Origin: Nostoc indistinguendum CM1-VF10
Lineage (GTDB): Bacteria > Cyanobacteriota > Cyanobacteriia > Cyanobacteriales > Nostocaceae
Assembly: GCA_019359215.1 (NCBI GenBank)
Contig: JAHHHS010000063.1
Location: 1 to 43,978 of the forward strand
Length of the DNA: 43,978 nt
Direction: 5' to 3'
The notes under the pieces were generated by a model. That model saw only the letters and a program-made list of their open reading frames with translations, had not been told where the DNA came from and ran no database searches. The position numbers and the translations under genes are program-made. Below are positions 43,008 to 43,978 of this stretch, one piece after another (the stretch's first letter is position 1; each line of letters starts with the position of its first letter).

Positions 43008-43978
43008 ATGAGAGATAGGGACAACCGTATATTTACTATTTTATTTTTAACTCTATCTCTGGCTACAACACCCCAGTTTGTAATTGCTCAAAACAATATT
43101 GAACAGCTATTTCAACAAGGCAACGCTGCCGAAACAGTCAGTAACAACTCTCAAGCTGAGACAATTTGGCGCAAAGTTTTGCAGCTTGAACCCAATAATG
43201 GCAAAGCTTATAACAATTTGGGTAACGCTTTGCGGCGACAGGGGAAAATAGATGCAGCATTAGCAGCTCACCAGAAAGCGTTAGAACTCAACCCTAATGA
43301 TGCTGAAGCTTACGTTGGTATAGGGAATGTGCGAAATGCTCAAGGGAAATCAGAGGAGGCATTAGCATCTCACCAAAAAGCCTTGCAACTCAACCCTAAC
43401 TCGGCTAATGCTTACAACGGTCTAGGCAATGTGCTGAGTAACCAAAAGAAATTAGATGCTGCGATCGCTGCATATCAAAAAGCAATTCAACTAGATGCCA
43501 AATATGCTTTTGCTTACATTAATCTCGGCATTGCCCTGAGGGAGCAGAAGAAATTAGATGCAGCAGTTGCCGCCTACCAAAAAGCAATTCAACTCAACCC
43601 CAACGATGCCAATGCTTACAACAATCTCGGCATTGCCTTGAGTGAGCAGAAGAAATTAGATGCAGCAGTCACCGCCTACCAAAAAGCAATTCAACTTAAC
43701 CCTAACTTGGGTGGTGCTTACTACAATCTCGGCATTGCCTTGAGTGAGCAGAAGAAATTAGATGCAGCAGTCACCGCCTACCAAAAAGCAATTCAACTCA
43801 ACCCCAACTTAGCTACTGCTTACTACAATCTCGGCATTGTCCTGAGTGACTAGAAGAAATTAGATGCAGCAGTCACCGCCTACCAAAAAGCAATTCAACT
43901 CAACCCCAACTTAGCTACTGCTTACTACAATCTCGGCATTGTCCTGAGTGACTAGAAGAAATTAGATGCAGCAGTCAC
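43008..43978 (+). pseudogene. Secreted TPR-repeat protein stopped inside its array
   Basis: ATG 43008 opens a signal peptide (FTILFLTLSLATTPQFVIAQ); no ribosome site is visible because a repeat unit abuts it. Then come 34-residue TPR units (AYNNLGNALRRQGKIDAALAAHQKALELNPND and relatives). TPR arrays are protein-binding scaffolds. At 43851-43853 a TAG replaces CAG in LS(D/E)QKKLDAA. The next unit repeats the same TAG at 43953-43955, exactly 102 bp later, so the unit was duplicated with its stop. The truncated product would still hold about seven units. The array runs off the window. Confidence 0.85.

Noticed and set aside
1..43978. tRNA, rRNA or riboswitch genes
   Set aside because: I looked for T-loop and anticodon-stem patterns and for long conserved leaders and found none I could defend by eye.

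Overview
The window reads as chromosomal DNA of a filamentous, heterocyst-type cyanobacterium (Nostoc/Anabaena group). The basis is the very frequent HIP1 octamer GCGATCGC, heptamer-type tandem repeats (TCATTAG/AATGAC), small dispersed repeats lying inside genes, and protein families typical of Nostocales. It is a strikingly eroded segment. More than half of the recognisable loci are truncated, frameshifted, stopped in frame or joined to an unrelated neighbour by a deletion, and pieces of at least five transposase types are scattered through it. This resembles the genome decay described for some plant-associated Nostocales, but the sequence alone does not name the species.

Layout. 1-1520: mannitol-dehydrogenase scar, a UBP-type zinc-finger protein, a thermonuclease pseudogene and a two-repeat CRISPR-like unit. 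1586-7059: remains of a very large kinase/ATPase/sensor histidine kinase whose C-terminal sensor half is still open, translationally coupled to a NarL-type response regulator. 7060-12104: a small stress-type cluster (cupin, DsbA-like protein, alpha/beta hydrolase, truncated SnoaL-like protein). Three copies of one promoter module punctuate it (palindrome, second dyad, TATATT, six bases, ATG), and the third copy is split by an insertion sequence. 12004-16972: scars and partial genes (YbaK-type deacylase, VapC with a broken VapB, glutamine synthetase, SufR-like regulator, SDR, RidA). 16905-20839: MFS remnant, IS66-type element, an IS4-type element split into opposite orientations, histidine-kinase remnant. 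20825-25482: beta-lactamase-fold remnant, small hypothetical and SH3 proteins, COG3650-like protein, and a PaO-like oxygenase that has lost its Rieske motif. 25483-29797: gene-poor stretch, Usp fragment and an eroded alpha-2-macroglobulin gene. 30144-37216: intact pbpC, an N-terminally truncated RCC-reductase-like gene, an NmrA-type gene, a cysteine-less nitrilase-like gene and an intact aldehyde dehydrogenase. 37300-40201: 21-bp minisatellite, secreted cysteine-rich protein, transposase scars, DUF6632-like membrane protein, nifJ scar, DUF3598-like protein. 40417-43978: hisS with a strong terminator, a PD-(D/E)XK-type protein, a mosaic of inverted repeats, and a TPR protein whose reading frame is stopped inside its repeat array.

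How the genes may work together. The clearest working units are (i) the coupled sensor fragment and response regulator, (ii) the DsbA-like/hydrolase pair behind the repeated promoter module, (iii) hisS, and (iv) the nitrilase-like/ALDH pair, which lies next to the RCC-reductase-like gene. The PaO-like and RCCR-like genes are together reminiscent of plant-type chlorophyll catabolism, but both look damaged here. The most unusual structural signal is the triplicated promoter module with an invariant TATATT-N6-ATG, which predicts leaderless mRNAs encoding short MQxxIA leader peptides.
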